A stretch of DNA of 64,000 nt from Aliiroseovarius sp. PrR006 (GCF_010500215.1 NZ_JAAGOY010000007.1:558001-622000); one strand, 5' to 3'. Positions 39,740 to 49,410 are shown, counted from the first letter of the stretch. The notes: generated by a model from the letters alone, not told the origin. Program-made: numbers and translations.

Positions 39740-41116
39740 ATGTCAATCAGGTCATTTCTGAAAGCAATTGCCGCCGCCTGCCTAATACTGTCCATGACAA
39801 CACCGGCACACGCCGAAAGCCGGACAGGTCTTTCGATGTATATAAGTCGACACATGGAAAAAGTCTGGCCCTGGCGAGAAAGTGCTCGGTTCGATGCTTT
39901 CGAAATCGTCACCGACATGTCAAACAAGCTTCGACATAGCACTGCTTTTGGCAATGAGGTTGCCACCCTGATGACAGACAGCTTCGAGGGGTTTCCATTG
40001 TTGGTCCTGACCGATCAGGATGGCAACGAACAGGCTGATTTCTACGCGTATTATGATGAGCAGCGCCAGAAAACCACGCTGGAATTCGGGGTCTTCTTTA
40101 CAGACCCCGAAAGCAACGCACCCTACTGGCTAGTTTTCAACAGTGGGCCCGCTTTCGATAATTCAGATCCCGGAAATTTGACTGTCTACTGGGTCAACTA
40201 CCAATTCGTTGACCGGAATCGCGACGGCAGGTTTGACACCTACGCAGTCAACAATGTGGACTTTGATGGCGACGGCAGAGGATCAAAGTCTGACGTTCTA
40301 TGGCTTTTCGACGAAAATTTCGACGGCGGCTTGGATCGTGGCGAGCACATTATCGATGGTGTTTCCCATGACATTCCAATCGTGGAGGGTGAGCTGCAAA
40401 CGAGGCGACTAGGCGAACACGCCTATGAGCAGAAGTTCCATGTTGGCGATCCAATTGGCGTATTGGCAGATGTGATTTCAGCTGACATCCAAAATACTCT
40501 GACTAAGGGACGTACGACGGGGAACCCACCCGCGGTTCCTTACTTATCAAGTTACACATTCCCAAACAAAGCCGACGATCTGGTGGGCTGGCAAGACTAT
40601 CAACTTGAGAACCTGAAACTGCGACTGCCGACGGGCGATGGGTGGTCCAATGAACTTAGCGAAAATGCTTTGAGCGCTGTTGGAGGGCGCCGATTTGATG
40701 GCGCTGGAGCGTTGCTTACAGCCGACGCGATCATTGTTGCAAAGGACACAATGATGAATCCAATCTTCGGCGATTGGGTCATAGAAGAGTTAGCAACACG
40801 ATACCGGGAGTGGGAAATCCACAATATGCAAGTGGAAGGCGTCGATTACTCACTTGGTAATGTCCAGATGGGTGATACGGTGATCGGTGAACACACCTTT
40901 CATTTCCTGACGCATTTTCACCTGTACGACCCGCCTTTGGGAAATGGCATTACGCGCGTGCGACAGGAACTCCATCTCGTCTTCCCACCGGATTTCGCCA
41001 AGTCGCATGTGTTTTATCAGATCTTCCTGATGCGCTATTGCCTTCAGGAACAATGTGACAACGATGAACTTGAGGTGTCCTATCTGCGGCAGGTACTCGG
41101 CCAGATCTCATTTTGA
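39740..41116 (+). CDS. Secreted protein of unknown function with Asp-rich calcium-like loops
   Basis: A 458-residue protein with a Sec signal peptide (LKAIAAACLILSMTTPAHAES; cut after AHA). Three EF-hand/dockerin-like acidic loops lie close together at residues ~155-195: DRNRDGRFD, DFDGDGRGSKSD and DENFDGGLD. No further domain is recognised. ATG 39740 follows a GGGGGGA tract. Base composition is somewhat lower in GC than neighbours, and the gene stands alone, so recent acquisition is possible. Confidence 0.7.
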   Translation: MSIRSFLKAIAAACLILSMTTPAHAESRTGLSMYISRHMEKVWPWRESARFDAFEIVTDMSNKLRHSTAFGNEVATLMTDSFEGFPLLVLTDQDGNEQADFYAYYDEQRQKTTLEFGVFFTDPESNAPYWLVFNSGPAFDNSDPGNLTVYWVNYQFVDRNRDGRFDTYAVNNVDFDGDGRGSKSDVLWLFDENFDGGLDRGEHIIDGVSHDIPIVEGELQTRRLGEHAYEQKFHVGDPIGVLADVISADIQNTLTKGRTTGNPPAVPYLSSYTFPNKADDLVGWQDYQLENLKLRLPTGDGWSNELSENALSAVGGRRFDGAGALLTADAIIVAKDTMMNPIFGDWVIEELATRYREWEIHNMQVEGVDYSLGNVQMGDTVIGEHTFHFLTHFHLYDPPLGNGITRVRQELHLVFPPDFAKSHVFYQIFLMRYCLQEQCDNDELEVSYLRQVLGQISF

Positions 41117-41182
41117 TGTGCGGTTTGAAGTTGGTTTGCAACAGGCGCAGCGTAGGTTCACAATGCTGCCCCAATCCCGCTG

Positions 41183-42553
41183 TCAGTAACTATACTCCGC
41201 ATAAATCCGGCTGAGATCCCCATCCCATTCGCCGTGATACTTGCCCAGCAGTTCACAGGCGGGCGAGCGGCCTTCTTCGACGCTTTCTTGCAGCGCGTTC
41301 AGGAAGTGGGTCTCGTCGGGCACCATGCCCCCGCTGCCGACACGGGCGCGGGCTTTCAGGCCACCTTCGGCAATCTTCACCACGTCACGGGCCAGATCCA
41401 GCATGCGGATGCCGTTTACTTCGGCCTGCAAACCCTCGACGGATGCCGCCACCCGCAGCGCTTCGCGGGTTTCTTCGTCCCAGCCTTTCGCCAGATCCCA
41501 CGCTGCATCGAGGCTGGCTTGGTCATACATCAGGCCGACCCATAGGGCGGGCAGTGCGCAGAGGCGACGCCACGGGCCGCCATCAGCGCCGCGCATCTCC
41601 ATATATTGTTTGATCCGCGCCTCGGGGAAGATCGTGGTCAGGTGATCGGCCCAGTCGCTCAGGGTCGGGGTTTCACCCGGCAGCGCGGGCAGCTTGCCCT
41701 GCATGAAGTCGCGGAAGGACTGGCCCAGCGCGTCGATATACTGCCCATCGCGATAGACGAAATACATCGGCACATCGAGCGCATAGTCCACGTAACGTTC
41801 AAACCCCATGCCGTCCTCAAAAACGAAAGGCAGCATGCCGGTACGCGCACCGTCCAGATCGCGCCAGATGCGCGAACGCCACGACTTGTGGCCGTTTGGC
41901 TTGCCCTCGAAGAAGGGCGAGTTCGCAAACAGCGCGGTCGCCACCGGCTGCAGCGCCAGCGCCACGCGGAACTTCTGGACCATATCGGCCTCGTCAGCGA
42001 AGTCGAGGTTCACCTGCACGGTGCAGGTCCGGTACATCATCTGTTTCCCGTGGGTGCCGACCTTGTCCATATAGTCGGTCATCAGCTTGTAACGCCCTTT
42101 GGGCATCACAGGCATCTGCTCGTGCGTCCATTCGGGGGCTGCACCCAGACCGATGAAACGTGCGCCGATCTCGTCCGCGATCTCGTGCACTTCGCGCAGG
42201 TGTTCGTTCACCTCGTCACAGGTCTGGTGGATGTTGTCCAAGGGCGCGCCCGACAGTTCGAACTGCCCGCCCGGCTCCAGCGAGATATTCGCGCCATCGC
42301 GCTGCAACCCGATCAGGTTGCCTGCTTCGCGCACCTCGGTCCAGTTATAGCGGTCGCGCAACCCTTCCAGCATTTTCAGGATCGAGCGGTCGCCGTCATA
42401 AGGCAGCGGCTTCAGCGTGTCCTTGCAATAGCCGAACTTCTCGTGCTCGGTGCCGATTTTCCATGTGTCACGCGGTTTGCAGCCACTTTCCAGAAACTGC
42501 GCCAGCTGATCGTGATGGGTGATCGGACCACCACCGGACTGAGGAATGGACAT
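41183..42553 (-). CDS. gshA: Glutamate-cysteine ligase, plant/alphaproteobacterial type
   Basis: A 456-residue ATP-dependent ligase making gamma-glutamylcysteine, the first step of glutathione synthesis. The order KIGTEHEKFGY, SLEPGGQFELSG, MYRTCTVQVNLDF and MEMRGADGGPW is that of the plant-type GshA used by alphaproteobacteria, unlike E. coli GshA. Cytoplasmic. The gene is 63 bp behind the 168-residue protein gene on the same strand. Confidence 0.93.
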   Translation of the reverse strand: MSIPQSGGGPITHHDQLAQFLESGCKPRDTWKIGTEHEKFGYCKDTLKPLPYDGDRSILKMLEGLRDRYNWTEVREAGNLIGLQRDGANISLEPGGQFELSGAPLDNIHQTCDEVNEHLREVHEIADEIGARFIGLGAAPEWTHEQMPVMPKGRYKLMTDYMDKVGTHGKQMMYRTCTVQVNLDFADEADMVQKFRVALALQPVATALFANSPFFEGKPNGHKSWRSRIWRDLDGARTGMLPFVFEDGMGFERYVDYALDVPMYFVYRDGQYIDALGQSFRDFMQGKLPALPGETPTLSDWADHLTTIFPEARIKQYMEMRGADGGPWRRLCALPALWVGLMYDQASLDAAWDLAKGWDEETREALRVAASVEGLQAEVNGIRMLDLARDVVKIAEGGLKARARVGSGGMVPDETHFLNALQESVEEGRSPACELLGKYHGEWDGDLSRIYAEYSY

Positions 42554-42616
42554 ATTCGGCTCCTGTTGAAAACGCCCTTTTGGGGGCTCCAGTCGTGAGG
42601 CAAGCGGCTGCCAGTG

Positions 42617-43123
42617 TCAATGCAGCTTCGCGACGCCGCGCGTCCATATCACGACAGTGTCATTGGGGGGCGTGTTCACCGCCCGGATCGCGGCGTCAAT
42701 ATTGGCGCCTGAGAGGGCAGTCAGCGCATCAAAGATCGCCTCGGCCCCCTCGGCGCGGGCGGGGATGGTCAGGACGGCACCCAGCTGCTGGAAGCGCCAG
42801 ACAGAAAGGCCCGCCAAGTCGCGCCCAATCTCGATCCGCACCACGTCATCAAGCGAGGCAAAGCCGCCGCCAATAGGTGCCAAATAGGTCACTTGCCGCT
42901 CGTCGATCTGCACCACGCCGACACCTCCATGCGCCGACCGGATCCGCGCACGGCGCAAGCCAGACCAAAGGATCACCGCACCAAACACGGCCAAAGCCAG
43001 CCCCATCCACGTGATCAGCCCCAGCGACCCCCATGCCCACCAGAGGCCGAGAAGCGCGACGGCAGCGCCAAAAAGCGCCTCGCGATACCGCAGAAGCTGT
43101 GCCTGAAGCTCGGGACGGATCAC
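42617..43123 (-). CDS. Hypothetical membrane protein
   Basis: A 168-residue protein with two close N-terminal membrane helices (ALFGAAVALLGLWWAW and TWMGLALAVFGAVILW), then a soluble beta-rich domain of about 100 residues (VVQIDERQVTYLAPIGGGF, ILTIPARAEG-type strands). It resembles uncharacterised Rhodobacterales membrane proteins. I choose GTG 43123, which overlaps the rsmE stop by four bases (GTGA), over ATG 43150. Co-translated with rsmE. Confidence 0.75.
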   Translation of the reverse strand: MIRPELQAQLLRYREALFGAAVALLGLWWAWGSLGLITWMGLALAVFGAVILWSGLRRARIRSAHGGVGVVQIDERQVTYLAPIGGGFASLDDVVRIEIGRDLAGLSVWRFQQLGAVLTIPARAEGAEAIFDALTALSGANIDAAIRAVNTPPNDTVVIWTRGVAKLH

Positions 43124-43845
43124 CCCCAATCCCCCAGCACTTGCTGCCACATGGTCATGGCAGCGACTGCGGCAGTGTCGGCGCGCAGGATGCGGGGGCC
43201 GAGGCTGACGGGGTGGGCGTTCTCCATCGCGTGCAGACGGGCGCGTTCGCGGTCGGAGAAGCCGCCTTCGGGGCCGATAAAGATCGCCCAGCGGTGACCG
43301 CTGGCCGCCGAGAGCGTCTCGGCCGCGCCGACCAGTGCCTCGTCACAGAACATGATTTGGCGGTCGTCGGGCCATGCGTCCAAAAGCTTGTCCATGCGCA
43401 TCAGGTCCACGACCTCGGGCACATAGGTTCCACCGCATTGCTCGGCCGCCTCGACAGCGTGGGCCTGCAGGCGGTCGCGGCGGATGCGTTCGGAGTTGGT
43501 GAACTCGGTCGACATAGGCTGGATCAGGGCAGCGCCCATCTCGGCGGCTTTCTCGACAATAAAGTCGGTGCGCGCCTTCTTGATCGGAGCAAAGCAAAGC
43601 CACAGATCGGGCGGCATGTGCAGTGGGCGGGATTGCTCAAGGCATTCCAACACGCCCTTGCGCTTGCCGGCCTCAATCACACGGGCCGGATATTCCCCGT
43701 CACGCCCGTTGAAAAGCGCCACATGATCGCCTTCGCCCAGCCGCATCACCCCAAAAAGATAATGCGCTTGGTCGCGATCCAGCGAAACGGTTTGCCCCTG
43801 ACCCAAGGGGTGATCTACATAGAGCCGAGTTTTTGCCTGTTTCAT
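43120..43845 (-). CDS. rsmE: 16S rRNA (uracil(1498)-N3)-methyltransferase
   Basis: A 241-residue SPOUT-type methyltransferase that modifies U1498 of 16S rRNA. The knot-forming C-terminus has FIGPEGGFSDRE, LGPRILRADTA, and the N-terminal PUA-like domain has HYLFGVMRLGEGD. Its start codon lies only 11 bp from that of ubiA on the other strand, so the two promoters must overlap or lie inside the genes. Confidence 0.93.
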   Translation of the reverse strand: MKQAKTRLYVDHPLGQGQTVSLDRDQAHYLFGVMRLGEGDHVALFNGRDGEYPARVIEAGKRKGVLECLEQSRPLHMPPDLWLCFAPIKKARTDFIVEKAAEMGAALIQPMSTEFTNSERIRRDRLQAHAVEAAEQCGGTYVPEVVDLMRMDKLLDAWPDDRQIMFCDEALVGAAETLSAASGHRWAIFIGPEGGFSDRERARLHAMENAHPVSLGPRILRADTAAVAAMTMWQQVLGDWG

Positions 43846-43856
43846 GAGGGAAATCT

Positions 43857-44825
43857 ATGACCCCGAACACCGATTTGCCAGACCAGAATGGACAGGTTTC
43901 TGATGCCTATACGGGCAATTGGGTGGATCACCGTGCGCCAGCGTGGTCGCGGCCCTATCTGCGCCTCAGCCGCGCGGATCGCCCGATTGGCACGTGGCTG
44001 CTGTTGATCCCTTGCTGGTGGAGCCTGCTTTTGGCCACCGCAAGCACCGGCCGCTTTGGTTGGTATGACGCGTGGATCATGCTGGGCTGCGCCATCGGGT
44101 CGTTCCTGATGCGCGGGGCGGGTTGTACGTGGAATGACATCACCGACCGCGATTTCGACGGCAAGGTCGAGCGCACCAAAAGCCGCCCAATCCCCTCGGG
44201 TCAGGTCACGGTCAAACAAGCGCTGATCTGGATGGGGCTGCAGGCGCTGATTTCCTTCGGCATTCTGTTGACCTTCAACTGGACCACGATCTTTCTGGGC
44301 GTCGCGGCCCTGCTGCCCGTGGCGGTCTATCCTTTTGCCAAACGCTTTACGTGGTGGCCGCAGGTCTTCCTTGGTATCGCCTTCAACTGGGGCGCACTGG
44401 TGGGCTGGGTTGCACATACCGGATCGCTCAGCCTAGCGCCGACGGCGCTTTATGTCGCCGGGATCGTGTGGACTTTGTTTTACGACACGATCTATGCCTA
44501 TCAGGACACCGAGGATGACGCTCTGATCGGCGTGAAATCCACCGCGCGCCTGTTTGGCGACAACAGCCGCACATGGCTACGGATATTCCTGTTCGCCACC
44601 GTTGCGCTGACGGCGCTTGCGATCATTCTGGCACTGGCCCCCAACACAAACGTCCTATCGTTGGTCATCGCCCTTGGAGGCGCGTGGTTCATGGGGTGGC
44701 ATCTGGCCTGGCAGCTGCGCTCGCTCGACACAGACAGCCCGGAAAATTGCCTGAAATTATTTAGATCCAACCGCGATGCGGGCCTTATTCTTGTGCTATT
44801 TCTTGCCGTAAGCCAAATCGTATGA
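43857..44825 (+). CDS. ubiA: 4-hydroxybenzoate polyprenyltransferase
   Basis: A 322-residue membrane prenyltransferase that attaches the isoprenoid tail to 4-hydroxybenzoate in ubiquinone synthesis. Both Asp-rich motifs are present: NDITDRDFDGKVERTKSRP and DTIYAYQDTEDD. About eight helices are predicted. Divergent from rsmE; AGGGAA four bases before the ATG is the ribosome site. Confidence 0.93.
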   Translation: MTPNTDLPDQNGQVSDAYTGNWVDHRAPAWSRPYLRLSRADRPIGTWLLLIPCWWSLLLATASTGRFGWYDAWIMLGCAIGSFLMRGAGCTWNDITDRDFDGKVERTKSRPIPSGQVTVKQALIWMGLQALISFGILLTFNWTTIFLGVAALLPVAVYPFAKRFTWWPQVFLGIAFNWGALVGWVAHTGSLSLAPTALYVAGIVWTLFYDTIYAYQDTEDDALIGVKSTARLFGDNSRTWLRIFLFATVALTALAIILALAPNTNVLSLVIALGGAWFMGWHLAWQLRSLDTDSPENCLKLFRSNRDAGLILVLFLAVSQIV

Positions 44826-44889
44826 TTGCACCCTGCCCCAACACCCCATAATAAACTTAAAACCAAAGAAATCACGGACCTGAATACGT

Positions 44890-46983
44890 ATGCGCCCCTC
44901 GCAACTTCTCATGGCCTCGGCCTCGCTTGTAGTCGGTGCATTTCTGGCCCTGTGTGCGGCTATTCTTTCCGTCAATGCCATCGAAAGCTTTTCAGAAGAA
45001 GCCGTGCGTGATGCGCTGACCCTGCGCGGCCACGAATGGGCGCAGGTTCAATCTGATGGGTTGCAGGTCGTTCTGTCGGGCAATGCCCCCAGTGAAGCGA
45101 TGCGGTTTCGTGCTCTGTCCATCGCCGGGGGCGAGGTCGACGCGACACGCGTGATCGACAACATGACCATTCCCGAGGCCGAGATCGTGGCGCCGCCGCG
45201 TTTCTCGATTGAGGTTTTGCGCAACAACTCGGGCATCTCGATGATCGGTCTGATCCCCAAGCAGTCGGACCGCGAAGATCTGGTTGACGAAGTGGGCAGC
45301 ATTGCTGGCAAAGCCGAGGTCACCGATCTTTTGGAAGTCGCCGATTATCCCGTCCCCGTCAACTGGGACACCACGCTAGAGTTCGCGCTCTATGCCCTGA
45401 AACTGCTGCCACGTTCGAAGATCTCGATGGATGCCGACAAGGTGTCGATCACCGCCGTGGCTGACAGCACGGAAGAACAGCAGGACTGGGCCAGCCGCCT
45501 GAAACGCAAGGCCCCGCGGTCGATCCTTCTATCGCTCGACATTTCTGCCCCGCGCCCGGTGATCACGCCCTTCACGCTGCGCTTCCTGATCGACGACGAG
45601 GGTGCACGGTTCGACGCCTGTTCCGCTCATGACGCCATCGGGCGCGCCAAGATCATCTCGGCCGCGACCGAAGCGGGGCTCGAAGACGTGGCGAACTGCA
45701 TCATCGGCTTGGGCGTGCCGTCGCCCGATTGGGCCGATGCGGCCGAAATGGGAATCGACGCGGTGGCTGCCCTTGGTGGTGGATCGGTCACTTTCTCGGA
45801 CGCTGATGTCACTCTGATCGCATTGGACACCACGCCCCAGGCCGATTTTGACCGCGTGGTGGGTGAACTGGAAAGCAACCTGTCGGATCTGTATTCGCTG
45901 CACTCGGTCCTGCCTGAACCCGTCAAGATCGACGGCACTGGCGAGGGCGAGGCGACGCCCGAATTCGTCGCGACCCTTAGCCCGGAAGGTCTGGTACAAC
46001 TCCGCGGCCGTCTGTCGGACGACGCCCTGCGCAGCGCTGCTGAAAGCTTTGCCCGCGCCAAGTTCGGCTCTAACGCGGTCTATCCGGCCACCCGCCTTGA
46101 CCCCGATCTGCCAAGCAATTGGCCCACTCGTGTACTGGCTGGTCTTGAAGCACTGTCGCTGGTCCACAGCGGTGTGATCGTCGTACAGCCTGACATCGTG
46201 GACATTCGTGGGCGCACCGGAGATCCGGAAGTCGCGTCCGAGATTTCACGCCTGTTGGGGGAAAAGCTGGGGGCCTCGGAAAACTTTCAGGTCAATGTCG
46301 CCTACGAGGAAAGCCTGAACCCGACGCTGCTTTTGCCCAGCCCGGAAGAATGCGCAGCGGATATCAACGCAGTTCTGGCTGAAACGAAAATTACCTTCGC
46401 GCCCAGTTCGGCCAATATCGAAGCATCAGCCGCCGAGACCGTCGATAAGATTGCCGAGATCATGCGCGAATGTGCGGATGTGCGGATGGAGATCGCGGGC
46501 TACACTGACAGCCAGGGCCGCGAGGAAATGAACCTTGCCCTGTCGCAAAACCGTGCGCAGGCGGTCCTGTCAGCGCTTCTGTCACGCCGCATCCTGACCT
46601 CGAACCTGTCTGCTGTCGGCTATGGCGAGGAAAATCCGATCGCCGACAATGGAACCGAGGAAGGCCGCGAGGCGAACCGCCGGATCGAATTCCGCCTGCT
46701 GGAAGGTGTGTCGGAAGAAGGTGCAGCCGAGGCTGACGCAGAAGCGGAAGCTGACGGCGCGCTCGCCGACACCGAGGCCACAGCGGAAACCGCAGAGGTG
46801 CCGACCGACGGCGCGCCCGTGGACGAGACCGCCGCCCCTGCGACCGACGCCGCAGAAGGTGACGCACCGGACGCGACCACCACAGAATCAAGTGAAGACA
46901 CCACCACGCCACCCTATAGTGGCCCCGAAGTCTTCGCCCCCGATGCAGACGACCCTCGTCCGGCCCCGCGCCCGGAACGCTGA
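44890..46983 (+). CDS. OmpA-domain envelope protein with acidic low-complexity tail
   Basis: A 697-residue protein. An N-terminal hydrophobic helix (residues 7-30) is a signal or anchor, followed by a long region with BON-like repeats (WAQVQSDGLQVVLSGNAPS; VQLRGRLSDDALRSA), then an OmpA-like peptidoglycan-binding domain at ~497-605 (AGYTDSQGREEMNLALSQ, GYGEENPIADN). The last ~90 residues are Ala/Glu/Asp/Thr/Pro-rich. It is not an outer-membrane barrel; it probably spans from inner membrane to cell wall. The next gene, 22 bp on, seems coupled. Confidence 0.82.
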   Translation: MRPSQLLMASASLVVGAFLALCAAILSVNAIESFSEEAVRDALTLRGHEWAQVQSDGLQVVLSGNAPSEAMRFRALSIAGGEVDATRVIDNMTIPEAEIVAPPRFSIEVLRNNSGISMIGLIPKQSDREDLVDEVGSIAGKAEVTDLLEVADYPVPVNWDTTLEFALYALKLLPRSKISMDADKVSITAVADSTEEQQDWASRLKRKAPRSILLSLDISAPRPVITPFTLRFLIDDEGARFDACSAHDAIGRAKIISAATEAGLEDVANCIIGLGVPSPDWADAAEMGIDAVAALGGGSVTFSDADVTLIALDTTPQADFDRVVGELESNLSDLYSLHSVLPEPVKIDGTGEGEATPEFVATLSPEGLVQLRGRLSDDALRSAAESFARAKFGSNAVYPATRLDPDLPSNWPTRVLAGLEALSLVHSGVIVVQPDIVDIRGRTGDPEVASEISRLLGEKLGASENFQVNVAYEESLNPTLLLPSPEECAADINAVLAETKITFAPSSANIEASAAETVDKIAEIMRECADVRMEIAGYTDSQGREEMNLALSQNRAQAVLSALLSRRILTSNLSAVGYGEENPIADNGTEEGREANRRIEFRLLEGVSEEGAAEADAEAEADGALADTEATAETAEVPTDGAPVDETAAPATDAAEGDAPDATTTESSEDTTTPPYSGPEVFAPDADDPRPAPRPER

Positions 46984-47005
46984 TTGACACGGAAGGACAG
47001 CCCCG

Positions 47006-47332
47006 ATGAACAGAACCGAGTTTATCATCGTCACCGCCATTATTCTTTTCGTGGCCTTCGTGCTGGGCTGGTTTGCCCATTGGCTGATCCATCGCTTCGT
47101 GCAAGTGCCGGGCAGCGAGATGAGCGAGCTGGACAAGATGGCACAGGCTTTGCACGACGCGGAAGAAACCCGCGACGAAGCGATCACCTATCTGCAATCG
47201 CGCGAGGCCGAGATGGCCAACCAGCTCTATCAAACCGAGGCCGAGCTGCGCGCCGCGATGGATGGTCTACGCGACGCCCGCCACGAAGCGGAAGAGCTGC
47301 GCGCGTATATCGAACGCACGCAGCAGGCCTAA
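47006..47332 (+). CDS. Small membrane-anchored coiled-coil protein
   Basis: A 108-residue protein with one N-terminal membrane helix (FIIVTAIILFVAFVLGWFAHW) and then an almost continuous helical coiled coil from residue 38 to the end, rich in Glu, Ala and Arg. AAGGA at 46991 is the ribosome site. It follows the OmpA-domain gene by 22 bp, so a joint envelope role is plausible, but its function is unknown. It ends one base from the stop of the convergent flavoenzyme gene. Confidence 0.72.
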   Translation: MNRTEFIIVTAIILFVAFVLGWFAHWLIHRFVQVPGSEMSELDKMAQALHDAEETRDEAITYLQSREAEMANQLYQTEAELRAAMDGLRDARHEAEELRAYIERTQQA

Positions 47333-47333
47333 T

Positions 47334-49376
47334 TTACAGGTCTTTCACCAACCGAAGCGCGTCATAAATGGCGGCATGCGTATTGCGTGCTGTCACCGCA
47401 TCGCCAATACGGAACAGTTGGAACTGCCCATCGGGATTGGTGTTGATGGTCTGCGGCCGGCCTTCGATCAGGGCGTTGTGATCCACTTCGCCCCGGTTCG
47501 ATGATTGCTCTTTCAGATCGAAATACAGATCATCCATCGGCATGGTGCCGTAGTTCACCACCACCTGATCATAGGTCGCCTGACGCGTAAACTCGGAATA
47601 GTCCGTGCCCAGCGTGACCATCAGGCGATTGCCCTCGCGCTGAATGTCCTTCAGGCGCTCGGTCACCGTAAAGCGCACGCCCTTAGGCTGCAGCGAGCGC
47701 ATATAGGGCACAAGGTTCATCGCCATGATGTCAGGGGCAAAGACACGGTCAGGGGTCATCACCTCGACATTCGCACCCGCTTCGGCTGCGATCTCGGCGG
47801 CTTGAAGCGCCGGATGGTCGCCGCTTTCGTCATAGATCAGCACATCGCCCGCACATTTCACGTCGCCTGCGATCACGTCCCACGCACTGACGGCCAGATC
47901 CTGCTCGCCCTTGGTCTCGAACAGCTCGAGGTTCGGCAGACCGCCGGTGGCGACAATCACCACGTCAGGGTTCAATGCGGTGAGGTCTGAGGCCTCGGCC
48001 CATGTGTTGAAATTGAAGGTCACGTCGCGCGCCGCGCATTGCGCCATGCGCCAGTCGATGATGCCGATCATCTCGCGCCGACGCGGAGTTTGCGCGGTCA
48101 GGCGCACCTGCCCACCGGGATCGGGCTGCGCTTCAAAGACAGTCACGTCATGGCCGCGCTCAGCAGCCACCCGTGCGGCCTCAAGCCCCGCAGGCCCAGC
48201 GCCCACGATCACCACCTTGCGGGGGGTGTCGGCAGCGGCGATCTCGTGCGGCATGGTCAGCTCGCGCCCAGTGGCCGCGTTGTGAACACACAGCGCATCA
48301 CCGGCCTGATAGATCCGGTCCAAACAATAGGTCGCACCGACACAGGGACGAATATCTTCTTCCCGCCCTTCGATGATTTTCTTCACGATATGCGGATCGG
48401 CCATATGCGCGCGCGTCATACCAACCATATCCAGCTGACCCGAAGCCACCGCATGGCGCGCGGTCGCGACATCTGGAATGCGGGCCGCATGGAAGGTGGG
48501 CATCCCGACCTCTTTGCGGACCCGGCCCGCAAAATCCAAGTGCGGAGACGCCGGCGCACCCTGAATGGGGATCATGTCGGTCATCGCCGGATCCGTATGA
48601 ATGCGACCCCGGTTGATGTTCAGGTAATCCACATGTCCGCAATCGCGCAGCATCCGGGCGATCTCCAATCCCATTTCGGGATCAATGCCGCCGGTTTCGA
48701 CCTCGTCCGGCGCAAAACGCACCCCCACGATGAACTCACTGCCCACACGGGCGCGCACGGCCTCGATAATGTCCAGCGTCAGCTTCATCCGCCCGGCCAG
48801 ATCGCCACCATAGGGACCGTCCAGCCGGTTGGTCAGGGGCGAAATGAACTGGTCCAGCAAATGCCCGTGGGTCATCACCTCGACCCCGTCCATGCCGCCC
48901 TCTTTCATCCGCTCAACCGCATCTGCGAAGTCCGAGATAATCCGCGAGATGTCCCAATCTTCGGCCATTTTGGGGAAGGCGCGGTGGGCGGGTTCACGGT
49001 GTGGCGTCGAACAGACAGGCGGCAACCAGTCGCCTTTGTTCCAACCGGTGCGCCGCCCCAGATGGGTCAGCTGGATCATGCACGCCGCACCATGTTCGTG
49101 CACCGCTTCCGTCAGCTGCCGGATCCACGGCACCACTTCATCTTTGTAGGCAAGGATGTTGTTAAAAACCGGCGGGCTGTCTTTCGACACGGCCGCAGAC
49201 CCCGCCGTCATGGTCATCGCCACACCCGCCTTGGCGCGCTCGGCGTGATAGGCCGCATAGCGCGCTTTCGGCATCCCGTCTTCGGGATAGGCCGGTTCAT
49301 GGCTCGTCGTCATGATCCGGTTTCTCAGGGTCAGATGCCCCAGTTGATAGGGCTGTAAAAGTGGATCGTTCGACAT
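47334..49376 (-). CDS. Trimethylamine-dehydrogenase/DgcA-like flavoprotein (Old Yellow Enzyme type)
   Basis: A 680-residue enzyme with an N-terminal FMN TIM barrel (residues ~1-340) and C-terminal NAD(P)/FAD-like domains (VVIVGAGPAGLEAARVA near 390). The layout is that of trimethylamine dehydrogenase and dimethylglycine demethylase DgcA, which oxidatively demethylate amines. VEVMTHGHLLDQFISP holds the active-site His. The Fe-S segment reads C345-VG-A348-TY-C351...C363: the usual second Cys is Ala. ATG 49376 has AAGGA six bases before it. Same strand as, and likely co-transcribed with, the MttB-like gene (97 bp upstream, with a repeat between). Confidence 0.85.
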   Translation of the reverse strand: MSNDPLLQPYQLGHLTLRNRIMTTSHEPAYPEDGMPKARYAAYHAERAKAGVAMTMTAGSAAVSKDSPPVFNNILAYKDEVVPWIRQLTEAVHEHGAACMIQLTHLGRRTGWNKGDWLPPVCSTPHREPAHRAFPKMAEDWDISRIISDFADAVERMKEGGMDGVEVMTHGHLLDQFISPLTNRLDGPYGGDLAGRMKLTLDIIEAVRARVGSEFIVGVRFAPDEVETGGIDPEMGLEIARMLRDCGHVDYLNINRGRIHTDPAMTDMIPIQGAPASPHLDFAGRVRKEVGMPTFHAARIPDVATARHAVASGQLDMVGMTRAHMADPHIVKKIIEGREEDIRPCVGATYCLDRIYQAGDALCVHNAATGRELTMPHEIAAADTPRKVVIVGAGPAGLEAARVAAERGHDVTVFEAQPDPGGQVRLTAQTPRRREMIGIIDWRMAQCAARDVTFNFNTWAEASDLTALNPDVVIVATGGLPNLELFETKGEQDLAVSAWDVIAGDVKCAGDVLIYDESGDHPALQAAEIAAEAGANVEVMTPDRVFAPDIMAMNLVPYMRSLQPKGVRFTVTERLKDIQREGNRLMVTLGTDYSEFTRQATYDQVVVNYGTMPMDDLYFDLKEQSSNRGEVDHNALIEGRPQTINTNPDGQFQLFRIGDAVTARNTHAAIYDALRLVKDL

Positions 49377-49410
49377 CATCCATCCTTCTCGACTTGGGGC
49401 ATTTCGCCCG

